Shown here piece by piece: positions 1-5,892 of a stretch of DNA of 5,892 nt (positions are counted from its first letter, which is position 1; each line of letters opens with the position of its first letter). Source of the stretch: Hyphomicrobiales bacterium (lineage in GTDB: Bacteria; Pseudomonadota; Alphaproteobacteria; Rhizobiales; Afifellaceae); the NCBI GenBank assembly GCA_013812985.1, contig JACCSN010000434.1, positions 1 to 5,892 of the forward strand. The letters run 5' to 3'. The position numbers and the translations under genes were made by a program. The notes below the pieces were generated by a model. It did not search any database and was not told the DNA's origin. It saw only the letters and a list, made by a program, of their open reading frames with translations.

Positions 1-182
1 CGTCAGCCGGGCGGCGATCTCCAGCACTTCTTCAGGTCATCTCGTAGACGCGCGCCTTGGTCGTTCCGCGTAACAAGCGGGACCTGCCCGGCGAAACGAC
101 GCAGCAACCGCCAGAGTGGCGCGGAACCTTTGCGCTCACGCTCGGTTGCCGGCCAGCGAGGAACCGTCGACGGAGCGTGGAA
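1..182. other. Non-coding 5' flank of the MBL hydrolase gene
   Basis: I see no convincing gene here. The hydrolase frame stays open upstream to 57, but the added residues are rich in Arg and Pro and look unlike the family's N-terminus. An 8-bp inverted repeat (63-70 GTTCCGCG with 120-127 CGCGGAAC) is present and could be chance in such GC-rich DNA. On the minus strand, positions 1-36 read as EEVLEIAARLT, which resembles coding sequence, but it has no convincing start and runs off the window. It might be the first codons of a divergent neighbour. Confidence 0.4.
172..175 (+). promoter_or_regulatory. Ribosome binding site that decides the MBL hydrolase start
   Basis: GGAG lies seven bases before the ATG at 183. 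It supports that ATG over the in-frame upstream start at 57, which has no such site and would add 42 residues unlike the family. Confidence 0.55.
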
Positions 183-995
183 ATGGGCGTCGCCAGCGAA
201 TCTGATCAGGTCACCGAGGAGCTGGCGCGCCTTCGTGTGCTGTTCGTCAACCTCTACTTCGTCGGCAACCGCGACTCCTGGGTGCTCGTCGACGCCGGGC
301 TGCAAGGCTGCAGGGCGCAGATCGTCGAGACGGCGGAGGAGCTGTTCGGGCGTGGGACGAAGCCCCAGGCTATCATTTTGACGCACGGCCATTTCGATCA
401 CATCGGCGCGTTTCCGGAAATCTTCGAGGACTGGGACGTGCCGGTCTATGCGCATCCGCTCGAGTTGCCGTTCCTGAACGGGCAGTCGGACTACCCGCCA
501 CCCGACCCGACGGTCGGCACCGGCGCCATGGCGCTGATGTCCTTCGCGTTCCCCAACAAAGGCGTCGACCTCGGCCAACGCGTCCAACCCTTGGCCGACG
601 ACGGCCGCGTGCCCTTCATGCCGGACTGGCGCTGGGTCCATGCTCCGGGCCATACGCCGGGCCAGGTGGCCCTATGGAGGGAGCGGGACCGCTGCCTGAT
701 CTCCGCCGACGCGTTCGTCACCTGCAAGCAGGAATCCCTCTACGCCGTGCTGACGCAAAAGGAGGAGGTGAATGGGCCGCCCAGCTATTTCACCCCCGAT
801 TGGATCGCCGCCAAGCAAACAGTTGAGCGGCTCGCCGCGCTTAACCCGGAAATCGCCGCCAGCGGCCACGGCACGCCGATGCGGGGCGAGGAGTTGCGCT
901 CCGGGCTAAGAGAGCTGGTCGCGCATTTTGAGAACCTCGCCGTCCCGTCGCAGGGCCGCTACGTTCCCGAAGAGATGAAGCACTCCTCGTCCTGA
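183..995 (+). CDS. MBL-fold metallohydrolase
   Basis: This 270-residue cytoplasmic protein belongs to the metallo-beta-lactamase superfamily (glyoxalase II-like, Lactamase_B domain), which hydrolyses esters, thioesters or lactams with a dinuclear metal centre. All expected ligands are visible: HGHFDH at residues 68-73 (H68, H70, D72, H73), H157 in PGHTPG, D176 in SADAF, and H229 in SGHGTP. The VDAG strand at residues 36-39 precedes the metal loop. There is no signal peptide. The segment YPPPDPTVGTG and the YFTPDW motif are, from memory, typical of an uncharacterised proteobacterial subfamily of about this length, so the gene looks complete. The ATG at 183 is chosen for its GGAG site and because the family starts close to the first beta strand. 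The substrate cannot be read from the sequence. It converges on the small gene at 1014-1319. Fold assignment is very secure; specific function is unknown. Confidence 0.93.
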   Translation: MGVASESDQVTEELARLRVLFVNLYFVGNRDSWVLVDAGLQGCRAQIVETAEELFGRGTKPQAIILTHGHFDHIGAFPEIFEDWDVPVYAHPLELPFLNGQSDYPPPDPTVGTGAMALMSFAFPNKGVDLGQRVQPLADDGRVPFMPDWRWVHAPGHTPGQVALWRERDRCLISADAFVTCKQESLYAVLTQKEEVNGPPSYFTPDWIAAKQTVERLAALNPEIAASGHGTPMRGEELRSGLRELVAHFENLAVPSQGRYVPEEMKHSSS

Positions 996-1003
996 GCCTG
1001 ACT

Positions 1004-1025
1004 GGGCTGCCCGTCAGGGCAGCCC
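1004..1025. terminator. Shared hairpin between convergent genes
   Basis: GGGCTGCCC (1004-1012) and GGGCAGCCC (1017-1025) form a perfect 9-bp stem with loop GTCA. The structure begins nine bases after the hydrolase stop. On the minus strand, the loop contains the TGA stop of the facing small gene (1014-1016). There is no U-tract on either side, so it is not a classical intrinsic terminator. It may instead act as a bidirectional pause or an RNA 3'-end stabiliser. Confidence 0.5.
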
Positions 1026-1319
1026 GCGATACTGCTTGTCCCGGATCGGCTCGGGAACATCCACGGCCGGGCTTGCCGCCTCTTTGCTGCCGTCACCCTC
1101 GATCCAGAAATGAAATTTCTCGAAGCGGTCGCGATCGTTGCGCCCCCACCACCCCGCCTGATGGCCATCGGGCACGAAGCCGTTGTGATCGAATTCCGCG
1201 ATCTTGCCCTGGATGAAGGCTTCCGCCGCGCTCCGGTCCTCGAATGTGGCGATCGTCTCGGGATCCCGGACGGGATTGTTGTCGCGGTCGATCTCTCCGG
1301 TTTTCACTTGCAACGGCAT
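1014..1319 (-). CDS. Small conserved-looking hypothetical protein
   Basis: This is a 101-residue, soluble, charged protein with no signal peptide or membrane segment. I do not recognise its family. The first two thirds look folded: a strand-like start (MPLQVKTGEIDRD), an acidic helix around residues 25-42 (DRSAAEAFIQGKIAEF), then an aromatic, His-rich stretch (HNGFVPDGHQAGWWGRND and FEKFHFWIEG). The last 25 or so residues are Pro/Ala-rich and probably disordered. The ATG at 1319 is preferred because GGGGAGA (1332-1326 on the minus strand) ends six bases before it; a GTG at 1325 would add only two residues and abut that site. It faces the MBL hydrolase tail to tail and is divergent from the TRAP permease genes. 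The good ribosome site and protein-like composition argue that it is real. Confidence 0.7.
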   Translation of the reverse strand: MPLQVKTGEIDRDNNPVRDPETIATFEDRSAAEAFIQGKIAEFDHNGFVPDGHQAGWWGRNDRDRFEKFHFWIEGDGSKEAASPAVDVPEPIRDKQYRGLP

Positions 1320-1401
1320 CAGCACTCTCCCCGCATCCCTAACCCTTTAACGAGCAGCCCCGGTGAGGGTTGCCGTGAGCCCGGGGGCGCCAGCCCCGCT
1401 C

Positions 1402-1430
1402 TTCACAATCTGCATAGCGCACCGTAAAAC
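1402..1430 (+). promoter_or_regulatory. Candidate sigma-70 promoter for the dctQM unit
   Basis: TTCACA (1402-1407, five of six matches to the -35 consensus) and TAAAAC (1425-1430, four of six to the -10) are separated by exactly 17 bases. Transcription would start near 1437, just before the GC hairpin at 1443-1460. The region is less GC-rich than its surroundings, as expected of a promoter. Confidence 0.4.
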
Positions 1431-1442
1431 TGGCCAGGGGCA

Positions 1443-1460
1443 GCGGCCGGCTTCGGCCGC
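1443..1460 (+). promoter_or_regulatory. GC hairpin in the dctQ 5' leader
   Basis: GCGGCCG (1443-1449) and CGGCCGC (1454-1460) form a perfect 7-bp stem closed by GCTT. It lies between the candidate promoter and the leader start codon at 1473, so it would sit at the very 5' end of the message. With no U-run after it, a role in message stability or ribosome access is likelier than termination. Confidence 0.4.
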
Positions 1461-1472
1461 CTGGGGAACGGA

Positions 1473-1511
1473 ATGCGTCTCAAGGTGTGCGACCGGGGGC
1501 CGTCGGCTTGA
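1473..1511 (+). CDS. Possible 12-codon leader peptide coupled to dctQ
   Basis: An ATG at 1473, preceded by GGGGAACGGA, opens a short frame encoding MRLKVCDRGPSA. Its TGA stop (1509-1511) overlaps the proposed TTG start of dctQ (1508-1510) in a TTGA arrangement, the geometry of translational coupling. The peptide has no run of a single regulatory amino acid, so classical attenuation is not indicated. It could also be a chance ORF. No coding evidence beyond the start context and the overlap. Confidence 0.3.
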   Translation: MRLKVCDRGPSA

Positions 1512-2086
1512 CGCTTCTTCTCAGGCTCAGCGCCATCATCGATGCGGTCACCGCCTTCGTCGGCCGAGGCGTGTCGTGGCTGGTCCTGGCGGCCGTTCTG
1601 GTCAGCGCCGGCAACGCCGTCATCCGCAAGGCCTTCGACATGAGCTCGAACGCCTGGCTCGAGCTGCAGTGGTATCTGTTCAGCGCCGTCTTCCTCTTGG
1701 CCGCCGCCTATACGCTGCAGCGCAACGAGCATATCCGCATCGATGTCGTCTCCGGCCGGCTGTCCAAGCGCGCCCGCGACTGGATCGACCTCTTCGGCCA
1801 TGTGTTCATGTTGACGCCCTTCGTCGCGCTGATGATCTATGGCGCCATCCCCTATCTGCGCGTGTCGTTCCGCCAGCAGGAGATGTCGGCCAATGCCGGT
1901 GGCCTGATCATCTGGCCCGCCAAGGCGCTCATCGTCGTGGGGTTCGTGCTCCTCTTCCTGCAGGGCGTCTCCGAGATCATCAAGCGCGTCGCGGTGATGC
2001 GCGGAATCATCGCCGATCCGGCGCCCGACCATCACGCGCCGCCGCAAGTGGAGGAGCTTCTGGCGCTCAAGGAGCCGCCGCGGTGA
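1508..2086 (+). CDS. dctQ: TRAP transporter small permease subunit (DctQ family)
   Basis: This 192-residue inner-membrane protein is the small, four-helix subunit of a tripartite ATP-independent periplasmic transporter. It pairs with DctM to form the membrane part that receives substrate from the periplasmic binding protein. Hydrophobic segments lie at about residues 17-40, 50-70, 91-115 and 130-155. Family motifs are clear: WLELQWYLF (residues 50-58) and RNEHIRID (72-79). The C-terminal 25 residues are hydrophilic. The start is uncertain. The TTG at 1508 gives MTLLLRLSAIID, which fits the family's usual N-terminus, and GGGGG (1495-1499) lies eight bases upstream. A GTG at 1487 would add seven residues but has no well-spaced ribosome site. 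The stop overlaps the dctM start in GTGA (2083-2086), so the two are translationally coupled. It is the mannitol/chloroaromatic or keto-acid type rather than the C4-dicarboxylate type, by resemblance. Confidence 0.9.
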   Translation: MTLLLRLSAIIDAVTAFVGRGVSWLVLAAVLVSAGNAVIRKAFDMSSNAWLELQWYLFSAVFLLAAAYTLQRNEHIRIDVVSGRLSKRARDWIDLFGHVFMLTPFVALMIYGAIPYLRVSFRQQEMSANAGGLIIWPAKALIVVGFVLLFLQGVSEIIKRVAVMRGIIADPAPDHHAPPQVEELLALKEPPR

Positions 2087-3843
2087 CCGCGTTCTTCATC
2101 GAGAACATGGCGCCGATCATGTTCCTGGCGCTCATCGTGCTGCTCCTGCTCGGCTATCCCGTCGCCTTCGCGCTGGCCTTCAACGGCCTCGCCTTCGGCC
2201 TCATCGGCATCGAGCTCGGCCTGTTCCCGACCAACCTGTTCCAGGCGCTGCCCGACCGGCTGTTCGGCATCATGGCCAACGAGACCCTGCTCGCCATTCC
2301 CTTCTTCACCTTCATGGGCCTGATCCTGGAACGCTCCGGTATGGCGGAGGACCTGCTCGACACGATCGGCCAGCTCTTCGGCCCGATCCGCGGCGGGCTC
2401 GCCTACGCGGTGGTCCTCGTCGGCGCGCTCCTCGCCGCCACGACCGGCGTGGTCGCCGCCTCGGTGATCGCCATGGGGCTGATCTCGCTCCCCATCATGC
2501 TGCGCTTCGGCTACGACCGGCGCGTCGCGACCGGCGTCATCGCGGCGTCCGGAACGCTCGCCCAGATCATCCCGCCCTCGCTCGTCCTGATCGTGCTCGC
2601 CGACCAGCTCGGACGCTCGGTCGGCGACATGTACAAGGGCGCGCTGATCCCCGGCCTCGTCCTCACCGCCCTCTACATGCTCTATGTGCTCGGGCTGACG
2701 CTGTTTTATCCGAACGCCGCGCCCGCCTTGCCGAAGGAGGCGCGGACGCTCGGATCGGGGCTGACGTCGCTGATCGCCGCTCTCGTCCTCAGCGTGGGCG
2801 TGGGCTACCTGGCATACTTATGGATGGTCGCCGAGGGCGTCGGCGACGCCGGCATGTGGGCGGCCACCATGGCGATTCTTTTCGCCTACCTCGTCGCGGT
2901 GGTCAGCCGCAAGGTCAAAGCCCAGCTCCTGTCGCGTCTCGCCGAGCAGGTGATCATCGTCCTGATCCCGCCGCTCGCGCTGATCTTCCTCGTGCTCGGC
3001 ACGATCTTCCTCGGCATCGCCACGCCGACCGAAGGCGGGGCGATGGGGGCCGTCGGCGCGATGGCGCTCGCCGCCGCCAAGGGCCGCCTTGGGCTCGGCA
3101 TGACGCGGCAGGCGCTGGAATCGACGGCGAAGCTCTCCGCCTTCGTGGTGTTCATCCTGATCGGCGCCCGCGTCTTCTCGCTCACCTTCTACGGCGTCGA
3201 CGGCCACATCTGGGTCGAGCATCTGCTGGTGAGCCTGCCCGGCGGCCAGCTCGGCTTCCTGATCTTCGTCAACGCGCTGGTCTTCTTTCTCGCCTTCTTC
3301 CTGGATTTCTTCGAGCTCGCCTTCATCATCGTGCCGCTGCTCGGCCCGGCGGCGGAGCGGCTCGGCATCGACCTGATCTGGTTCGGCGTGCTTTTGGGCA
3401 TCAACATGCAGACAAGCTTCATGCACCCGCCCTTCGGCTTCGCGCTGTTCTATCTGCGCTCCGTCGCGCCCCGCGGCAGCTACATCGACAAGGTGACGCG
3501 TAAGCGGACTGAAGGCGTCACCACCGGCCAGATCTATTGGGGCGCCGTGCCCTTCGTCATCATCCAGGTCATCATGGTGGCGCTCGCCATCATGTTCCCG
3601 CAGATGATCATGCACTACAAAGGCCCGGCGATCGATTCCACGAACTTCAAGATCGAGCTGCCGCCGCTGGGCGGCAATCCGCCGGCCGCCGGTCAGACGC
3701 CCGGCGCGAACGGACTCGACGGGCCGCCCTCCTTCGGCCAGCCGGCCCGCCCCGATCTGTCGCAGCCGCCCTCCTTCGGAGCGCCCGCGCCGCAGCCGTC
3801 ACCGCCTATCCCCGACCTGTCGCAACCGCCTTCGTTTCAGTGA
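2083..3843 (+). CDS. dctM: TRAP transporter large permease subunit (DctM family), extended
   Basis: This 586-residue polytopic inner-membrane protein is the transport subunit of the TRAP system, coupling substrate uptake to a sodium or proton gradient. Diagnostic motifs are AIPFF (residues 71-75), GTLAQIIPPS (157-166), GIATPTEGGAMG (311-322) and NMQTSFMHPPF (441-451). These occupy the two halves of the inverted-repeat fold. The GTG start overlaps the dctQ stop by four bases. The protein is clearly longer than the roughly 430 residues of a standard DctM, for two reasons. Residues about 217-286 form an inserted stretch with two hydrophobic segments (about 230-250 and 258-274). The last 60 residues (527-586) are a Pro/Gly/Gln-rich, probably disordered tail with three PPSF motifs (548-551, 562-565, 582-585), two of them inside an exact DLSQPPSF repeat. 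The partner binding-protein gene is not upstream but convergent downstream. The family is certain; the role of the tail is unknown. Confidence 0.95.
   Translation: MTAFFIENMAPIMFLALIVLLLLGYPVAFALAFNGLAFGLIGIELGLFPTNLFQALPDRLFGIMANETLLAIPFFTFMGLILERSGMAEDLLDTIGQLFGPIRGGLAYAVVLVGALLAATTGVVAASVIAMGLISLPIMLRFGYDRRVATGVIAASGTLAQIIPPSLVLIVLADQLGRSVGDMYKGALIPGLVLTALYMLYVLGLTLFYPNAAPALPKEARTLGSGLTSLIAALVLSVGVGYLAYLWMVAEGVGDAGMWAATMAILFAYLVAVVSRKVKAQLLSRLAEQVIIVLIPPLALIFLVLGTIFLGIATPTEGGAMGAVGAMALAAAKGRLGLGMTRQALESTAKLSAFVVFILIGARVFSLTFYGVDGHIWVEHLLVSLPGGQLGFLIFVNALVFFLAFFLDFFELAFIIVPLLGPAAERLGIDLIWFGVLLGINMQTSFMHPPFGFALFYLRSVAPRGSYIDKVTRKRTEGVTTGQIYWGAVPFVIIQVIMVALAIMFPQMIMHYKGPAIDSTNFKIELPPLGGNPPAAGQTPGANGLDGPPSFGQPARPDLSQPPSFGAPAPQPSPPIPDLSQPPSFQ
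3754..3837 (+). repeat. In-frame 60-bp-spaced repeat encoding DLSQPPSF
   Basis: The codons for DLSQPPSF occur at 3754-3777 and again at 3814-3837, exactly 60 bases apart and so 20 residues apart. A shorter GPPSFG copy begins at 3721. The two full copies differ at several third positions (for example GAT/GAC, CAG/CAA, TCC/TCG), so the peptide is preserved more than the DNA. Confidence 0.8.
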
Positions 3844-3864
3844 GCCGCCAGAAGGCCGCCCCCC

Positions 3865-3891
3865 AAAAAATGCGGCGCACAAAAGCCCGCA
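3865..3891 (-). terminator. Intrinsic terminator of the binding-protein gene
   Basis: Read on the minus strand, TGCGGGC, loop TTTTGT, then GCGCCGCA form a 7-bp stem with one bulged G (positions 3891-3871). Six T residues follow directly (3870-3865). It lies 43 bases after the binding-protein stop and 21 bases after the dctM stop on the other strand. The plus strand has no U-run here, so dctM does not share it as an intrinsic terminator. Confidence 0.65.
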
Positions 3892-3934
3892 GCGGCGACG
3901 TCCCAAGCTTTATCCATCGCTCCACGCAGGAGGG

Positions 3935-5099
<1,165 letters not shown>

Positions 5100-5215
5100 G
5101 CGCTTCGCTTCAGGGCGAATTTTCGTCTTCAAGGCCGGCTGCAACGCTGCCCGGATCGCCAGCTAACGATCTTCGCCGGTTTTCGTTGACGCGCTACAAG
5201 CATGAGCTGATTTGT

Positions 5216-5244
5216 TTGTCATTCGGGCAGAACAGTTGCAGAAT
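5216..5244 (+). promoter_or_regulatory. Candidate promoter for the HisE-like gene
   Basis: TTGTCA (5216-5221, five of six to the -35 consensus) and CAGAAT (5239-5244, four of six to the -10) have a 17-base spacer. The site lies 54 bases before the ATG at 5299, in an AT-richer stretch of the divergent intergenic region. Confidence 0.4.
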
Positions 5245-5298
5245 GCCGATTCGAACCCCAATCCGCCTGACAATCAGAACATATATCGGCGAATAAAC

Positions 5299-5673
5299 AT
5301 GGCCGCATTGCTCAAGCCGCGCGTGAACAGCCGGGATCCGATCACCCAGCTTGAGGACGATCTGAAGCAGGCCGCGGGCAATCCGCTTCGCTTCCCGCGG
5401 ACGACGAAGCTCCTCGCCGCCGGCGCGCCGCAGCAGGCCAAGAAGATGGTCGAAGAGGCGGCCGAGCTTGCAATCGAGGTCGTCCGGGGCGACCGCGAGT
5501 CCGCGGTCCGCGAAGCCGCCGACCTCGTCTATAACCTTGTCGTGCTCCTGGACGGGATGGACATTCGCTTCGACGATGTCGGCCGCGAGCTTGAACGGCG
5601 TCGCGAAGCCTATGGGATCGCGGCCAAGCCGCCGAAGCCGACCGCGGACAAGCCCGAGCTCGCCGGCAAATAG
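5299..5673 (+). CDS. HisE/MazG-like phosphoribosyl-ATP diphosphatase family protein
   Basis: This 124-residue cytoplasmic protein is of the all-alpha nucleotide pyrophosphohydrolase type. The core, residues about 31-102, follows the HisE pattern: TTKLLAAG (35-42), the basic pair K48-K49, then the metal-binding signature E53xxE56 and E72xxD75 in VEEAAELAIEV and REAADLVYN, and a final helix DVGRELERRRE. True HisE hydrolyses phosphoribosyl-ATP to phosphoribosyl-AMP in histidine synthesis. No other his gene is nearby, and the VEEAAEL helix differs from the GEEAVE seen in typical HisE as I remember it, so this may be a paralogue with another nucleotide substrate. The tail (about 107-124) is Lys/Pro-rich. 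The ATG at 5299 is preferred over a TTG at 5212 that would add 29 unlikely residues, although no strong ribosome site precedes it. It is divergent from the binding-protein gene, with 263 bases between starts. Confidence 0.82.
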   Translation: MAALLKPRVNSRDPITQLEDDLKQAAGNPLRFPRTTKLLAAGAPQQAKKMVEEAAELAIEVVRGDRESAVREAADLVYNLVVLLDGMDIRFDDVGRELERRREAYGIAAKPPKPTADKPELAGK

Positions 5674-5674
5674 G

Positions 5675-5790
5675 GACGGGAGCCCGTCTCGGACTCCTGA
5701 GGGGGTGTAAACCCCTCGCCCGACCTTCGGCTGACGCCGAAGGTCACCCTCCCCCGCTAAGGGCAGGGCTGTCCGGGGAAGTTGGGGTGA
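5675..5790. repeat. Cluster of hairpins, REP-like intergenic structure
   Basis: Several inverted repeats stand in a row just after the HisE-like stop. These are GACGGG/CCCGTC (5675-5688), GAGGGG/CCCCTC (5699-5704 with 5712-5717), a perfect 10-bp stem GACCTTCGGC/GCCGAAGGTC with loop TGAC (5722-5745), and an imperfect outer pairing of TCACCC (5744-5749) with GGGTGA (5785-5790). None is followed by a U-run. The density and the CCCCTC/GAGGGG style resemble dispersed intergenic palindromes of Hyphomicrobiales genomes, by recollection. It could also serve as the 3' end of the HisE-like message. Confidence 0.55.
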
Positions 5791-5805
5791 ATCGAAAGGT
5801 CGCGG

Positions 5806-5882
5806 GCGCATGCCCCGTGCGACGGGGGTTCCGTCTATTGTTCCGGGTTGCAAGACTCAGAAAAAAGGCACGGAGCATGCGC
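5806..5882. repeat. 15-bp inverted repeat flanking 47 bases
   Basis: GCGCATGCCCCGTGC (5806-5820) pairs with GCACGGAGCATGCGC (5868-5882), with one mismatch (C5814 opposite A5874). GGT (5798-5800) and ACC (5888-5890) continue the pairing in register outside a short internal loop. The 47-base interior holds a small GACGG/CCGTC hairpin (5821-5835) and an A6 run (5861-5866), and no ORF. It could be a small non-autonomous element or a structured RNA end. The window stops too soon to judge its boundaries. Confidence 0.55.
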
Positions 5883-5892
5883 TTTACACCTA

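Noticed and set aside
63..127. 8-bp inverted repeat GTTCCGCG/CGCGGAAC.
   Set aside because: It is short and widely spaced in GC-rich DNA, so likely chance.
57..182. N-terminal extension of the MBL hydrolase from the TTG at 57.
   Set aside because: The added 42 residues do not look like the family, and the ATG at 183 has a well-placed GGAG.
3..653. Minus-strand ORF of 216 codons opposite the MBL gene.
   Set aside because: The metal-binding motifs lie on the plus strand. The minus-strand product is a GC-rich shadow with no recognisable domain.
1341..1371. AACCCT/AGGGTT inverted repeat in the dctQ upstream region.
   Set aside because: Six base pairs with a 19-base loop and no U-run is too weak to call a terminator or operator.
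1363..2082. Long open extension upstream of DctM in the same frame (240 codons).
   Set aside because: It overlaps dctQ in another frame, is Arg/His/Pro-rich and lacks membrane-protein character. The GTG at 2083 in a GTGA overlap is the natural DctM start.
2818..3615. Minus-strand ORF of 265 codons opposite dctM.
   Set aside because: It is extremely rich in Asp, Glu, His and Arg, the mirror of hydrophobic codons in dctM; a shadow.
5212..5298. TTG-started extension of the HisE-like protein.
   Set aside because: It has an Asn/Pro-rich composition, no ribosome site and would include the candidate promoter; the ATG at 5299 fits the family length better.

Overview
The window is GC-rich throughout. 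Its gene content and protein style fit an alphaproteobacterium, most likely of the Hyphomicrobiales/Rhizobiales type. That placement is an inference from codon use and from resemblance to remembered family members; no marker gene is present. I see no rRNA, tRNA, CRISPR array, transposase or phage gene.

Layout, left to right. Positions 1-182 are non-coding as far as I can tell and lead into an MBL-fold metallohydrolase (183-995, +). This gene converges on a small uncharacterised protein (1014-1319, -). The two share a perfect 9-bp hairpin (1004-1025) whose loop contains the small gene's stop codon. A 5' region of about 180 bases (1326-1507) carries a plausible sigma-70 promoter, a GC hairpin and a 12-codon leader ORF. 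It leads into the membrane half of a TRAP transporter: the small permease dctQ (1508-2086) and the large permease dctM (2083-3843), which overlap by four bases (GTGA). The cognate-looking periplasmic binding protein, of the TakP/alpha-keto-acid type with a Tat signal, lies immediately downstream on the opposite strand (3935-5035). Its own intrinsic terminator sits in the 91-base gap. A divergent region (5036-5298) separates the binding protein from a HisE/MazG-like phosphoribosyl-ATP diphosphatase family protein (5299-5673, +). The last 219 bases hold only a dense run of hairpins and a 15-bp inverted repeat.

How the genes work together: the binding protein would capture a 2-oxoacid or other small carboxylate in the periplasm and deliver it to DctQM, which imports it using a sodium (or proton) gradient. 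The usual single P-Q-M operon is broken into two convergent units, so binding protein and permease are transcribed separately and can be made in different amounts. DctM is longer than the usual large subunit, with an inserted pair of hydrophobic segments and a proline-rich C-terminal tail carrying PPSF repeats. The MBL hydrolase, the small protein and the HisE-like protein have no visible functional tie to the transporter.

I found no evidence of a wholly new system. The points most worth a second look are the split, convergent TRAP locus, the repeat tail on DctM, the dctQ leader and start arrangement, the Phe in place of the usual Trp in the binding-protein pocket motif, and the structured 3' intergenic region.
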